Source: an uncultured Lachnospiraceae bacterium
GTDB lineage: Bacteria > Bacillota > Clostridia > Lachnospirales > Lachnospiraceae
Assembly (NCBI GenBank): GCA_902766655.1
Contig: CACXEL010000250.1
Location: 1 to 10,428 of the forward strand
Length of the DNA stretch: 10,428 nt
Reading direction: 5' to 3'
Each line of letters starts with the position of its first letter. The first letter of the stretch is position 1. Both the position numbers and the translations under genes were made by a program. The notes under the pieces were generated by a model. That model did not search any database. It was not told the origin of the DNA and worked only from the letters and a program-made list of their open reading frames with translations. Positions 1 through 5,937 of the stretch are shown in pieces.

Positions 1-359
1 CCCTCGATGGAGCCGAAGTTGCCGTGGCCGTCCACCAGGACCTGGCCCTTCTTGAAGTCCTGGGCCATGACCACCAGGGAGTCGTAGATCGAGCTGTCCC
101 CGTGGGGGTGGTATTTACCCATGGTATCGCCGACGATACGGGCTGACTTCCTGTATGGCTTGTCGTAGCGGGTGCCCAGCTCGTACATGTCGTAGAGGAC
201 GCGCCGCTGGACCGGCTTGAGGCCGTCCCGCACGTCCGGCAGGGCCCGGGACACGATGACCGACATGGCGTAGTCTATGTAGTTCTTCTGCATGATCTCC
301 GAGTAGTCAGTTCTGATGATCTGCTCCTCGTACTCCTGCTTGTCTGTTATTTTCCCCAT
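1..359 (-). CDS. parC: DNA topoisomerase IV subunit A, N-terminal part (cut by window edge)
   Basis: ParC is the DNA breakage-reunion subunit of topoisomerase IV, which with ParE decatenates daughter chromosomes. The first 119 residues are visible. They include the type IIA segment [15 protein letters not shown] (residues 39-53), [20 protein letters not shown] (71-90) and [10 protein letters not shown]. The active-site tyrosine lies beyond the window. The wording [25 protein letters not shown] and the parE neighbour favour ParC over GyrA. Ser89 and Asp93 occupy the positions of E. coli GyrA Ser83 and Asp87, so the quinolone-determining pair is wild type. The start is the ATG at 359-357. A TAAGGA Shine-Dalgarno sits 6 nt upstream and includes the parE stop codon; the gap to parE is 9 nt, so the pair is very probably one transcript with coupled translation. 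Confidence 0.93.
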   Translation of the reverse strand, partial: MGKITDKQEYEEQIIRTDYSEIMQKNYIDYAMSVIVSRALPDVRDGLKPVQRRVLYDMYELGTRYDKPYRKSARIVGDTMGKYHPHGDSSIYDSLVVMAQDFKKGQVLVDGHGNFGSIE

Positions 360-368
360 GGCTTATCC

Positions 369-2294
369 TTACACATCCAGCTCCGCGTCGCGGGCGTGCT
401 CGTAAATGAAATCCCTCCTGGGAGGCACCTCCGTCCCCATCAGGACCTCGGTTATGTCCGAGGAGAGACGGGCATCGCCGATCTCGATCCGGCGCAGGCG
501 GCGGGTCTTCGGGTCCAGTGTGGTCTCCCAGAGCTGGTCCGGGTCCATCTCGCCCAGGCCCTTGTAGCGCTGGAGGGTGAATTTCTGGTTTTTGTGGGCC
601 TTGCGATACTTCTCCAGAGCCTTGTCGTCGTAGAGATACTCTCCTTCCCCCTTGGAGGGAACGACCTTGTAAAGGGGCGGCATGGCTATGTAGACATGTC
701 CCTCGTTGATGAGCTCGGGCATGTAGCGGTAGAAAAGCGTCAGGAGCAGGGTCCCGATGTGGGCGCCGTCGACGTCGGCATCCGCCATGATAATGATCTT
801 GTCGTAGCGGAGCCTCGTGATATCGAAATCGTTGCCGTAGCCCTCGGAGAAGCCGCAGCCGAAGGCCGTGATCATGGTCTTTATTTCCGCGTTGGCCAGG
901 ACCTTGTCGATGCTGGCCTTCTCCACGTTGAGGATCTTGCCCCGGATGGGCAGGATGGCCTGGTAGTTGCGGTCCCTGGCCGTCTTGGCGGAGCCACCGG
1001 CGGAATCGCCCTCGACGATGAAGATCTCGCACTTCGAAGCGTCGCGGCTGATGCAGTTGGCCAGCTTCCCGTTGGTGTCGAAGGAGAATTTCTGGCGGGT
1101 CAGGAGGTTGGTCTTCGCCTTCTCCTCGGCCTTGCGGATCTTGGCGGACTTCTCCGCGCAGCCCAGCACGACCTTGAGGACGTCCAGGTTCCGGTCAAAG
1201 TAGTGGGGCGCCTTCTCTGCGATGACCTTGGCCGTCACGCGGGCGGCATCCGGGTTGTCCAGCTTGGTCTTGGTCTGTCCCTCGAACCGCGGGTCCGGGT
1301 GCTTCACGGAAATGACAGCCGTCATCCCGTTCCGGATGTCCGGCCCGGTAAAGTTGGCGTCCTTGTCCTTTAAGATGCCCAGCTCCCTGGCGTAGCTGTT
1401 CATGACCTGGGTGAAGGCGGTCTTGAAGCCCGTCAGGTGGGAGCCGCCGTCGGCGTTGAAGATATTGTTGCAGTAGCCCATGACGTTCTCATGGAATTCA
1501 TTTACATACTGGATGGCCGCCTCGACCTCGATGCCCTCATCGCTCCCCTTGATGTAGATGGGCTCTGTCAGGCACTCAGACTTCTTGTTCATCTCGCGGA
1601 CGAAGCCCACGATGCCATCCGGCTCGTGGTAGACCTCCCGCTTCTCTTCGTCGCCCCGCAGGTCACTGAAGGTGATGGTCAGTCCCGGGTTCAGGTAGGC
1701 GGTCTCGTGGAGCCTGGACCGGACCTCCGTCGCCGAGAACCGGGTGACCTCGAAGATCTCCGGGTCCGGCAGGAAGGTGACCGTGGTGCCCGTCTCCTTT
1801 GTCTTTCCGATGACAGGCAGGAGGCCGTTCACGAGCGGAAGATCCGGCTTGCCCTGGGCGAAATGGTCGTGGTGGATCGCGCCGTCCCTTTTTATTTTGA
1901 TATCCAGCCAGAGGGACAGGGCGTTGACGACGGAGGAGCCGACGCCGTGGAGACCGCCCGAGGTCTTGTAGGCCTCGTTGTCGAACTTGCCGCCTGCGTG
2001 GAGGGTGGTATAGACAAGTCTCTCGGCGGGAATGCCTTTCTCATGCATGCCCACCGGAATGCCGCGGCCGTCGTCGGAGACCGTGCAGGACCCGTCCTTG
2101 TTCAGGGTGACCTCTATGTGCGAGCAGAAGCCGGCCAGATGCTCGTCCACCGCGTTGTCCACGATCTCGTAGATCAGGTGGTTGAGTCCCTTGCGGGAGG
2201 TGCTGCCGATATACATGCCCGGCCTCACCCGGACCGCTTCCAGTCCTTCCAGGACGTGTATGCTTTTCTCATCATATTCTCTGTTGGATGCCAT
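369..2294 (-). CDS. parE: DNA topoisomerase IV subunit B (ATPase subunit)
   Basis: ParE is the ATP-binding subunit of topoisomerase IV, a heterotetramer with ParC. The protein is 641 residues, normal for the family. In order it shows RPGMYIGS (25-31), the GHKL ATP site EIVDNAVDE (43-51; Glu43 and Asn47 are the expected catalytic and Mg-binding residues), DDGRGIP (74-80), the lid GGLHGVGSS (113-121), the transducer-lysine region QTKTKL (340-345), and a Toprim domain with EGDSAGG (428-434) and the DADVDG acidic triad (505-510). QRYKGLGEM follows near the C-terminus. A longer open frame reaches 2345, but the start at 2294 has AGGAGG at 2301-2306 with 6-nt spacing, and the upstream extension covers the promoter. 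GyrB is the alternative; the parC partner directly downstream and a LexA box upstream favour ParE. Confidence 0.95.
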   Translation of the reverse strand: MASNREYDEKSIHVLEGLEAVRVRPGMYIGSTSRKGLNHLIYEIVDNAVDEHLAGFCSHIEVTLNKDGSCTVSDDGRGIPVGMHEKGIPAERLVYTTLHAGGKFDNEAYKTSGGLHGVGSSVVNALSLWLDIKIKRDGAIHHDHFAQGKPDLPLVNGLLPVIGKTKETGTTVTFLPDPEIFEVTRFSATEVRSRLHETAYLNPGLTITFSDLRGDEEKREVYHEPDGIVGFVREMNKKSECLTEPIYIKGSDEGIEVEAAIQYVNEFHENVMGYCNNIFNADGGSHLTGFKTAFTQVMNSYARELGILKDKDANFTGPDIRNGMTAVISVKHPDPRFEGQTKTKLDNPDAARVTAKVIAEKAPHYFDRNLDVLKVVLGCAEKSAKIRKAEEKAKTNLLTRQKFSFDTNGKLANCISRDASKCEIFIVEGDSAGGSAKTARDRNYQAILPIRGKILNVEKASIDKVLANAEIKTMITAFGCGFSEGYGNDFDITRLRYDKIIIMADADVDGAHIGTLLLTLFYRYMPELINEGHVYIAMPPLYKVVPSKGEGEYLYDDKALEKYRKAHKNQKFTLQRYKGLGEMDPDQLWETTLDPKTRRLRRIEIGDARLSSDITEVLMGTEVPPRRDFIYEHARDAELDV

Positions 2295-2333
2295 AACGAA
2301 CCTCCTCGTGGGAGGGATTATAGCATAACGAAC
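2292..2333. repeat. 10-bp direct repeat around the parE start and promoter
   Basis: CATAACGAAC occurs at 2292-2301 (overlapping the parE start codon) and again at 2324-2333 (overlapping the LexA-like box), 32 bp apart. Each copy carries one CGAAC half-site, but the copy at the start codon lacks a matching right arm. It may be a chance or short-duplication repeat. Confidence 0.5.
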
Positions 2334-2345
2334 ATTTGTTTGCAA
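2317..2345 (-). promoter_or_regulatory. sigma-A-type promoter of parE-parC
   Basis: Read on the minus strand, -35 is TTGCAA (2345-2340), then a 17-bp spacer, then a perfect -10 TATAAT (2322-2317) preceded by TGC, an extended -10. Transcription should begin near 2310, leaving a leader of only about 15 nt that holds the ribosome site. An A/T-rich stretch lies upstream of the -35. Confidence 0.85.
2329..2342. promoter_or_regulatory. candidate LexA (DinR) SOS box in the parE promoter
   Basis: The plus strand reads CGAACATTTGTTTG. Against the Gram-positive LexA core CGAAC-N4-GTTCG it differs only at one right-arm base (T for C). It fills the spacer between -35 and -10 of the parE promoter, where a repressor would block polymerase. 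From memory, parEC belongs to the Bacillus subtilis LexA regulon, which makes the location credible. Binding itself is inferred. Confidence 0.6.
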
Positions 2346-2463
2346 CTCTTTTTGTAACTATTCGGTCCCGGAGAAGGATGAACATGCCCGGCCAGGCGAG
2401 ACCGGCTGCCGGGCTTACTCATTGATCCACATGAGAGGGCTTACCGGGAGCCTCCGGAACATG

Positions 2464-2496
2464 AAAAAAAGCAGAAACCCGAATCAGGTTTCTGCT
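2464..2496 (-). terminator. Rho-independent terminator of tRNA-Glu
   Basis: Inverted repeat AGCAGAAACC (2470-2479) with GGTTTCTGCT (2487-2496), 10 bp with a 7-nt loop. On the minus strand it is followed by a run of T (positions 2470-2464). It begins 11 nt after the tRNA 3' end. Confidence 0.9.
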
Positions 2497-2506
2497 TTCT
2501 GAGGAG

Positions 2507-2578
2507 TAGCCGGTAAGGGAATCGAACCCTTGTTTCCGCCGTGAGAGGGCGGCGTCTTGACCCCTTGACCAACCGGCC
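2507..2578 (-). tRNA. tRNA-Glu (anticodon CUC)
   Basis: A 72-nt cloverleaf reads on the minus strand. The acceptor arm pairs GGCCGGT with ACCGGCT (first pair G-U) with discriminator A. The anticodon arm is CCGCC-CTCTCAC-GGCGG, giving anticodon CTC, which reads GAG (Glu). The T arm is AAGGG-TTCGATT-CCCTT. No CCA is encoded, so it must be added after transcription. The gene stands alone between its own promoter and terminator. Confidence 0.95.
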
Positions 2579-2597
2579 ATGCGTTCAACGCTTGTTT

Positions 2598-2626
2598 ATA
2601 ATAACCCAGCTTCCGGGAAATTGCAA
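2598..2626 (-). promoter_or_regulatory. promoter of tRNA-Glu
   Basis: On the minus strand, -35 TTGCAA (2626-2621), a 17-bp spacer, and -10 TATTAT (2603-2598). The start would lie near 2591, about 12 nt before the mature tRNA 5' end. Confidence 0.75.
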
Positions 2627-2666
2627 GCACTTTTTTGAAAAAATTGAAAATTTTTTACAACTCCCG

Positions 2667-2706
2667 AAAAACGCGGAGACCGGCCCGGACATGGGCGGCC
2701 TCCGCG
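2667..2706 (-). terminator. terminator of the polysaccharide-deacetylase gene
   Basis: A 35-nt GC-rich hairpin (2672-2706) pairs CGCGGAGGCCG with CGGTCTCCGCG (11 pairs, one G-U), plus two further pairs past one mismatch. On the minus strand TTTTT (2671-2667) follows. It lies 20 nt after the stop codon of the deacetylase gene. Confidence 0.88.
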
Positions 2707-2726
2707 GCTTTCATTTCAACTATGTA

Positions 2727-4406
2727 TCATTCGCTCTGGCAGTAATCCGTGTTGCGGTTGGGGTCGAAGAACTGGGCCACGTTGTTGATGCCCAGGACCT
2801 CGAAGTCATAGCTGTAGGTCCTGTGGGAGGTGGCGCTCTCGGTCATGGCATTGTAGAAGGTAACGCCGTCCAGGGCCACGCGGCCGGTGCGGACGTACTC
2901 ATTGCCGAACTCGGTCCAGCCGATGTTGCCGTCCACGTTGCAGAAAATGTTGAAGCCCTGGCTCTTGAAGTACTGGTACTTCTCATTGTCTGCTGTGTAA
3001 CCGTTCACAATACCGATGTCGCCGCCAAAGGCGAAGATGATCTTGTCAGTCTCGCCGATGCAGGTTCCGACGGCGATCTTCCACCTCTCGTGGTCGCGCT
3101 GCAGGGCCTCGAGGGAGGCGCTGGAAGCGTTGATGTGGCCGTAGGTATGGCTGGCGAAGGTCCAGCCTGCCTCCTTCAGGGCGTTGGCGACCTTGGTGGC
3201 CGCGGCCACGTCGGTGTCGAAGTCATACTCCGGATGATTTCTCAGGAAGTTCTTCTGGGCCTCGTTGAGGTCGGCGCCGTCCGGGCCTTCCTTGTAATAG
3301 TCGTTGGTCCTGTAGCCGAAAATGCCGTTGTACCCGGTCAGGGCGATGGTGGGCCTGGCTCCCTTGTAGCTGAAGCCCTCGTGCTCCTCGATGAAGGTGT
3401 CGATGAGCGGGACCATGTCGTAGTCACCGATCTTGGTGACGCCGTCCACGTCCACGAACTCGCACTTGACCTTGCCGTTCTCATCCACCACCAGGCGGTC
3501 CGCGTAACCCTGGGCACCCCTCTCACCGTAGGAGTGATAGTAGCTCAGGTCGTCCTCGGACATGATGAGCGGCTTCTTGTTCGCGGGCAGGAGGAGGTTG
3601 GTGTTCTTGGTCATCGTGACCTTACCGTCATCGCTCTTCGTCTTGACGACCAGGTCGTCCAGGGAAATGAGAACATATCCCGCGTTGTACATATCCTCCA
3701 TGCAGGCCTTGAACTCAGCCACCGTCGCCATGGCCTTGTTGTTCTTCTCCACGCGCTCCTCGGTGCAGGTGGCGGATGCGATGAGTCCGCGGCTGTCGTT
3801 GAGCAGGGAGTGGAAGAAAACATGGGGTGACGTGGCCACATTCACTGCCGAGCATGTGCTCTTCTCAGCGGTGATCTGGCTGATCATGACCGTCATGTCG
3901 TTGTCGTTCCCGTAGCCCTCGTAGCTCTGGATGGCAGCCAGGGCCGTGTCGTAGTCATAGGACTTCCAGGCAGTCCTGGCGAAGGCCAGAATGCCGTCCC
4001 GGTCGGTCGGAACGCTGGAAAGGTCCACATCGTTGTAGTCGCCGGCCGTCGCACCCTCGGCGGTTCCAGCCCCTTCTTCTGTCCCCTCCGTGCTGCCTTC
4101 CGCCGTGCCTTCCTGAGTCTCTTCCACGCCGGCGCCGTCCTGTCCGGAAGATGCTTCTCCGCTCTCCGTTCCGGCCGTGCCGCCTTCGGTCACCACGTCG
4201 TTGGAGATGGATCCCGTCTGGTCAGTCTTCTGCTTTTTCCTGGTGAGCCGGCCGGCCACGGCGATGACCGCGATCAGGACACAGACCAGGAGGACGAACA
4301 CGATCGTCCTGGCGATCAGGGCCTGCTGTCTGCGGCGGCGCCGCTTCTCCGCCCGGCGCTTTCTGCGCTTTCGCTGCTCGGCTAAATCCTCTTCGTTGGT
4401 TGGCAT
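2727..4406 (-). CDS. membrane-anchored polysaccharide deacetylase family protein
   Basis: This 559-residue protein has a very basic N-terminus (Lys/Arg cluster about 12-26), one hydrophobic segment (about 32-52) without a signal-peptidase or lipobox motif, and a Gly/Glu/Thr/Ala-rich acidic linker (about 64-123). The rest is probably extracellular. The C-terminal half resembles NodB-type (CE4) deacetylases: VFFHSLL (197-203), a DD pair in MSEDDLSYY (285-286), the metal-binding HxxxH in FASHTYGH (His420, His424), FAFGGDIG (459-466) and RTGR (506-509). CE4 enzymes remove N- or O-acetyl groups from cell-wall glycans; the substrate here is unknown. The ATG at 4406 has AGGAGG at 4413-4418, 6 nt away. 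It follows the amylase gene by 52 bp and may share its transcript. The spacing between DD and HxxxH is long, so activity is not assured. Confidence 0.82.
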   Translation of the reverse strand: MPTNEEDLAEQRKRRKRRAEKRRRRRQQALIARTIVFVLLVCVLIAVIAVAGRLTRKKQKTDQTGSISNDVVTEGGTAGTESGEASSGQDGAGVEETQEGTAEGSTEGTEEGAGTAEGATAGDYNDVDLSSVPTDRDGILAFARTAWKSYDYDTALAAIQSYEGYGNDNDMTVMISQITAEKSTCSAVNVATSPHVFFHSLLNDSRGLIASATCTEERVEKNNKAMATVAEFKACMEDMYNAGYVLISLDDLVVKTKSDDGKVTMTKNTNLLLPANKKPLIMSEDDLSYYHSYGERGAQGYADRLVVDENGKVKCEFVDVDGVTKIGDYDMVPLIDTFIEEHEGFSYKGARPTIALTGYNGIFGYRTNDYYKEGPDGADLNEAQKNFLRNHPEYDFDTDVAAATKVANALKEAGWTFASHTYGHINASSASLEALQRDHERWKIAVGTCIGETDKIIFAFGGDIGIVNGYTADNEKYQYFKSQGFNIFCNVDGNIGWTEFGNEYVRTGRVALDGVTFYNAMTESATSHRTYSYDFEVLGINNVAQFFDPNRNTDYCQSE

Positions 4407-4436
4407 TTCTTTCCTCCTTATAATTGTTTAAACTCC

Positions 4437-4454
4437 CCTGCCCCTGAGGGCAGG
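4437..4454 (-). other. hairpin between the amylase and deacetylase genes
   Basis: CCTGCCC (4437-4443) pairs with GGGCAGG (4448-4454) around a 4-nt loop. On the minus strand it begins 5 nt after the amylase stop and is followed by GGAGTTT, not a T run. It is more likely a partial terminator or processing site than a full terminator. Confidence 0.55.
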
Positions 4455-4458
4455 ACCT

Positions 4459-5775
4459 TTATCCCCGTAAAAGTCTGACGGAATGGGGCGGTATGTCGTA
4501 CCGGCCATCCAGGTCCAGGCTTTTATTTTCAACAAGCTCCGTCTTCTGCCCCCTCAGGTAGTCCCCATAGACCGTGAAGGGCGTATCCTCCAGGTTGAAG
4601 AGGGCGTAGACGCATTCGCTGTCCGTCTTCCGCTCGAAGACCAGCTGGCGGTTGGTCACCTGGACATTGCGGTAGCCGCCGTAGGCGAGGGCCTTCTCGG
4701 TGTCCCGGATCTCAATAAGGCGGCGGACGAGGTCCGTGGTCTCATTCCACTCCGGCGAGGTGACAGCCGGCCGGAGGGCGTCGTCGCCATCCTGCTTCCG
4801 CCCCTTGATGCCCCACTCGCTGCCGTAGTAGATGCAGGGAATGCCCGGCATGGCGAAGAGGAGGCCCCAGGCCACCGGCAGGTTGGCCGGTTCGTCCAGA
4901 ATGCTGGCTATGCGGGAGACGTCGTGGTTGTCGATAAATGAGAACAGGTGCCGCCCCCGGTAGAGGCACCAGGGCTCGGACCCGAACTGGCGGTTATAGG
5001 AGAAGGAGATCTCGAAGAAATTTTTGCTGTTGATGCTCGAGTAGATCCCCTTGTAGCACTCATAGTTGGTGACGGAGTCCAGCATGCCGTCGGCGATGTA
5101 GGGGTTGTAATCCCCGAAGAGGGCCTCGCCCATGAGGAAGAAGTCCCGCTTCTCCGCCCCTGTCACCTGCCTGAGTTCCCGCATGAAATCCCGGTCCAGG
5201 CAGTAGGCCACGTCCAGCCTGAGCCCGTCGATGTCGAACTCCCGGATCCAGCGGCGGACGCAGTCAAAGAGGAAGTCCCTGACCTCCCGGTTCCGCAGGT
5301 TGAGCTTGACAAGCTCGTAATGGCCTTCCCAGGCCTCGTACCAGAAGCCATCGTTGTAGCCGGTGTTTCCGTCGAAGCTGATGTTGAACCAGCCCGTGTA
5401 GCGGGAATCCCATTTCTTCTCCCGCACGTCCCGGAAGGCGAAAAAGTCCCGGCCCACATGGTTCAGGACGCCGTCCAGGAGGACCTTCATCCCGGCCGCG
5501 TGCAGGGCCCGCGAGACCTCAGCGAAGTCCTCGTTGGTGCCCAGCCGGCAGTCCACCCGCGTCATGTCGGTGGTGTCGTAGCCGTGGGCTATGGATTCGA
5601 AGAGCGGGTTGAAGAGGACCGCCCTGACTCCCAGCTTTTCAAGGTGGGGAATGAAGTCCTTCACCTTGAGGATCCGGTGCGCAAGCTTTCCGTCGTTGAC
5701 CCTCGGCGCACCGGTGAAGCCGATGGGATAAATCTGGTAAAATGTATCTTCAAATGCCCACATGAATGGTCTCAT
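4459..5775 (-). CDS. alpha-amylase family glycoside hydrolase (GH13)
   Basis: A 438-residue GH13 enzyme without a signal peptide, so probably cytoplasmic and acting on maltodextrins or glycogen-like glucans. The four conserved GH13 regions are present: DGVLNH (101-106); GLRLDVAYC with nucleophile Asp188 and Arg186; LMGEAL with acid/base Glu217; and FIDNHD (280-285) with the transition-state Asp285. MPGIPCIYYGSEW follows, as usual for the barrel. The Lys-His often seen after the nucleophile (DxAKH) is Tyr-Cys here, which hints at a distinct subfamily. The C-terminus looks like the usual beta-sandwich domain. The start is uncertain: for the ATG at 5775, AGGA ends almost against the start codon; for the ATG at 5763 (MWAFEDTFYQIYP) the same site is about 13 nt away. 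Relatives I recall begin near the second Met. The exact specificity is not readable. Confidence 0.9.
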   Translation of the reverse strand: MRPFMWAFEDTFYQIYPIGFTGAPRVNDGKLAHRILKVKDFIPHLEKLGVRAVLFNPLFESIAHGYDTTDMTRVDCRLGTNEDFAEVSRALHAAGMKVLLDGVLNHVGRDFFAFRDVREKKWDSRYTGWFNISFDGNTGYNDGFWYEAWEGHYELVKLNLRNREVRDFLFDCVRRWIREFDIDGLRLDVAYCLDRDFMRELRQVTGAEKRDFFLMGEALFGDYNPYIADGMLDSVTNYECYKGIYSSINSKNFFEISFSYNRQFGSEPWCLYRGRHLFSFIDNHDVSRIASILDEPANLPVAWGLLFAMPGIPCIYYGSEWGIKGRKQDGDDALRPAVTSPEWNETTDLVRRLIEIRDTEKALAYGGYRNVQVTNRQLVFERKTDSECVYALFNLEDTPFTVYGDYLRGQKTELVENKSLDLDGRYDIPPHSVRLLRG

Positions 5776-5816
5776 TTCCTGTTCTGATAATTGTTCTTCG
5801 GCTTCGGACCAAAAAA

Positions 5817-5834
5817 CTGGTTACATTTTACCAG
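5817..5834. promoter_or_regulatory. inverted repeat over the amylase -10 (possible operator)
   Basis: CTGGTTACATTTTACCAG has 5-bp perfect arms (CTGGT/ACCAG) and 18 bp in all. It covers the -10 and the expected start site of the amylase promoter, a typical place for a repressor. It does not match the catabolite cre consensus well. On the minus strand six T follow, so a short hairpin is an alternative reading. Confidence 0.4.
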
Positions 5835-5853
5835 AGAAGGCCTTCGCACGCAA
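5825..5853 (-). promoter_or_regulatory. candidate promoter of the amylase gene
   Basis: On the minus strand, TTGCGT (5853-5848), a 17-bp spacer, and TAAAAT (5830-5825). The -10 matches 5 of 6 and the -35 is weak. It lies between the mutase terminator and the amylase start, giving a leader of roughly 45-55 nt. Confidence 0.55.
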
Positions 5854-5896
5854 GTGCTGAGGGGAATCCGGAGGAAATGGGAGAGCCATATATCGG

Positions 5897-5930
5897 AAAA
5901 ACGGCTGCCGGCCAAACCTGCCGGCAGCCG
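5897..5930 (-). terminator. strong terminator after the phosphohexomutase gene
   Basis: CGGCTGCCGGC pairs with GCCGGCAGCCG (5902-5912 with 5920-5930): 11 perfect pairs, 7-nt loop. On the minus strand TTTTT (5901-5897) follows. It starts 7 nt after the mutase stop codon and separates this operon from the amylase gene. Confidence 0.92.
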
Positions 5931-5937
5931 CGCACTT

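Noticed and set aside
369..2294. Reading the topoisomerase genes as gyrB-gyrA
   Set aside because: The parE-then-parC order with a 9-nt gap, the sequence of the visible subunit A N-terminus and the LexA box favour topoisomerase IV, though a genome-wide check for a second pair would settle it.
396..2357. Long plus-strand open frames opposite parE, and similar frames opposite the deacetylase, amylase, mutase and yedE genes
   Set aside because: They are mirror frames produced by high GC codon use, lack ribosome sites and give no recognisable domains, whereas the opposite strand encodes complete conserved proteins.
2386..2414. 7-bp inverted repeat GCCCGGC/GCCGGGC between tRNA-Glu and parE
   Set aside because: The loop is 15 nt, no T run follows on either strand, and no tRNA-like arms can be built. 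Probably chance in GC-rich DNA.
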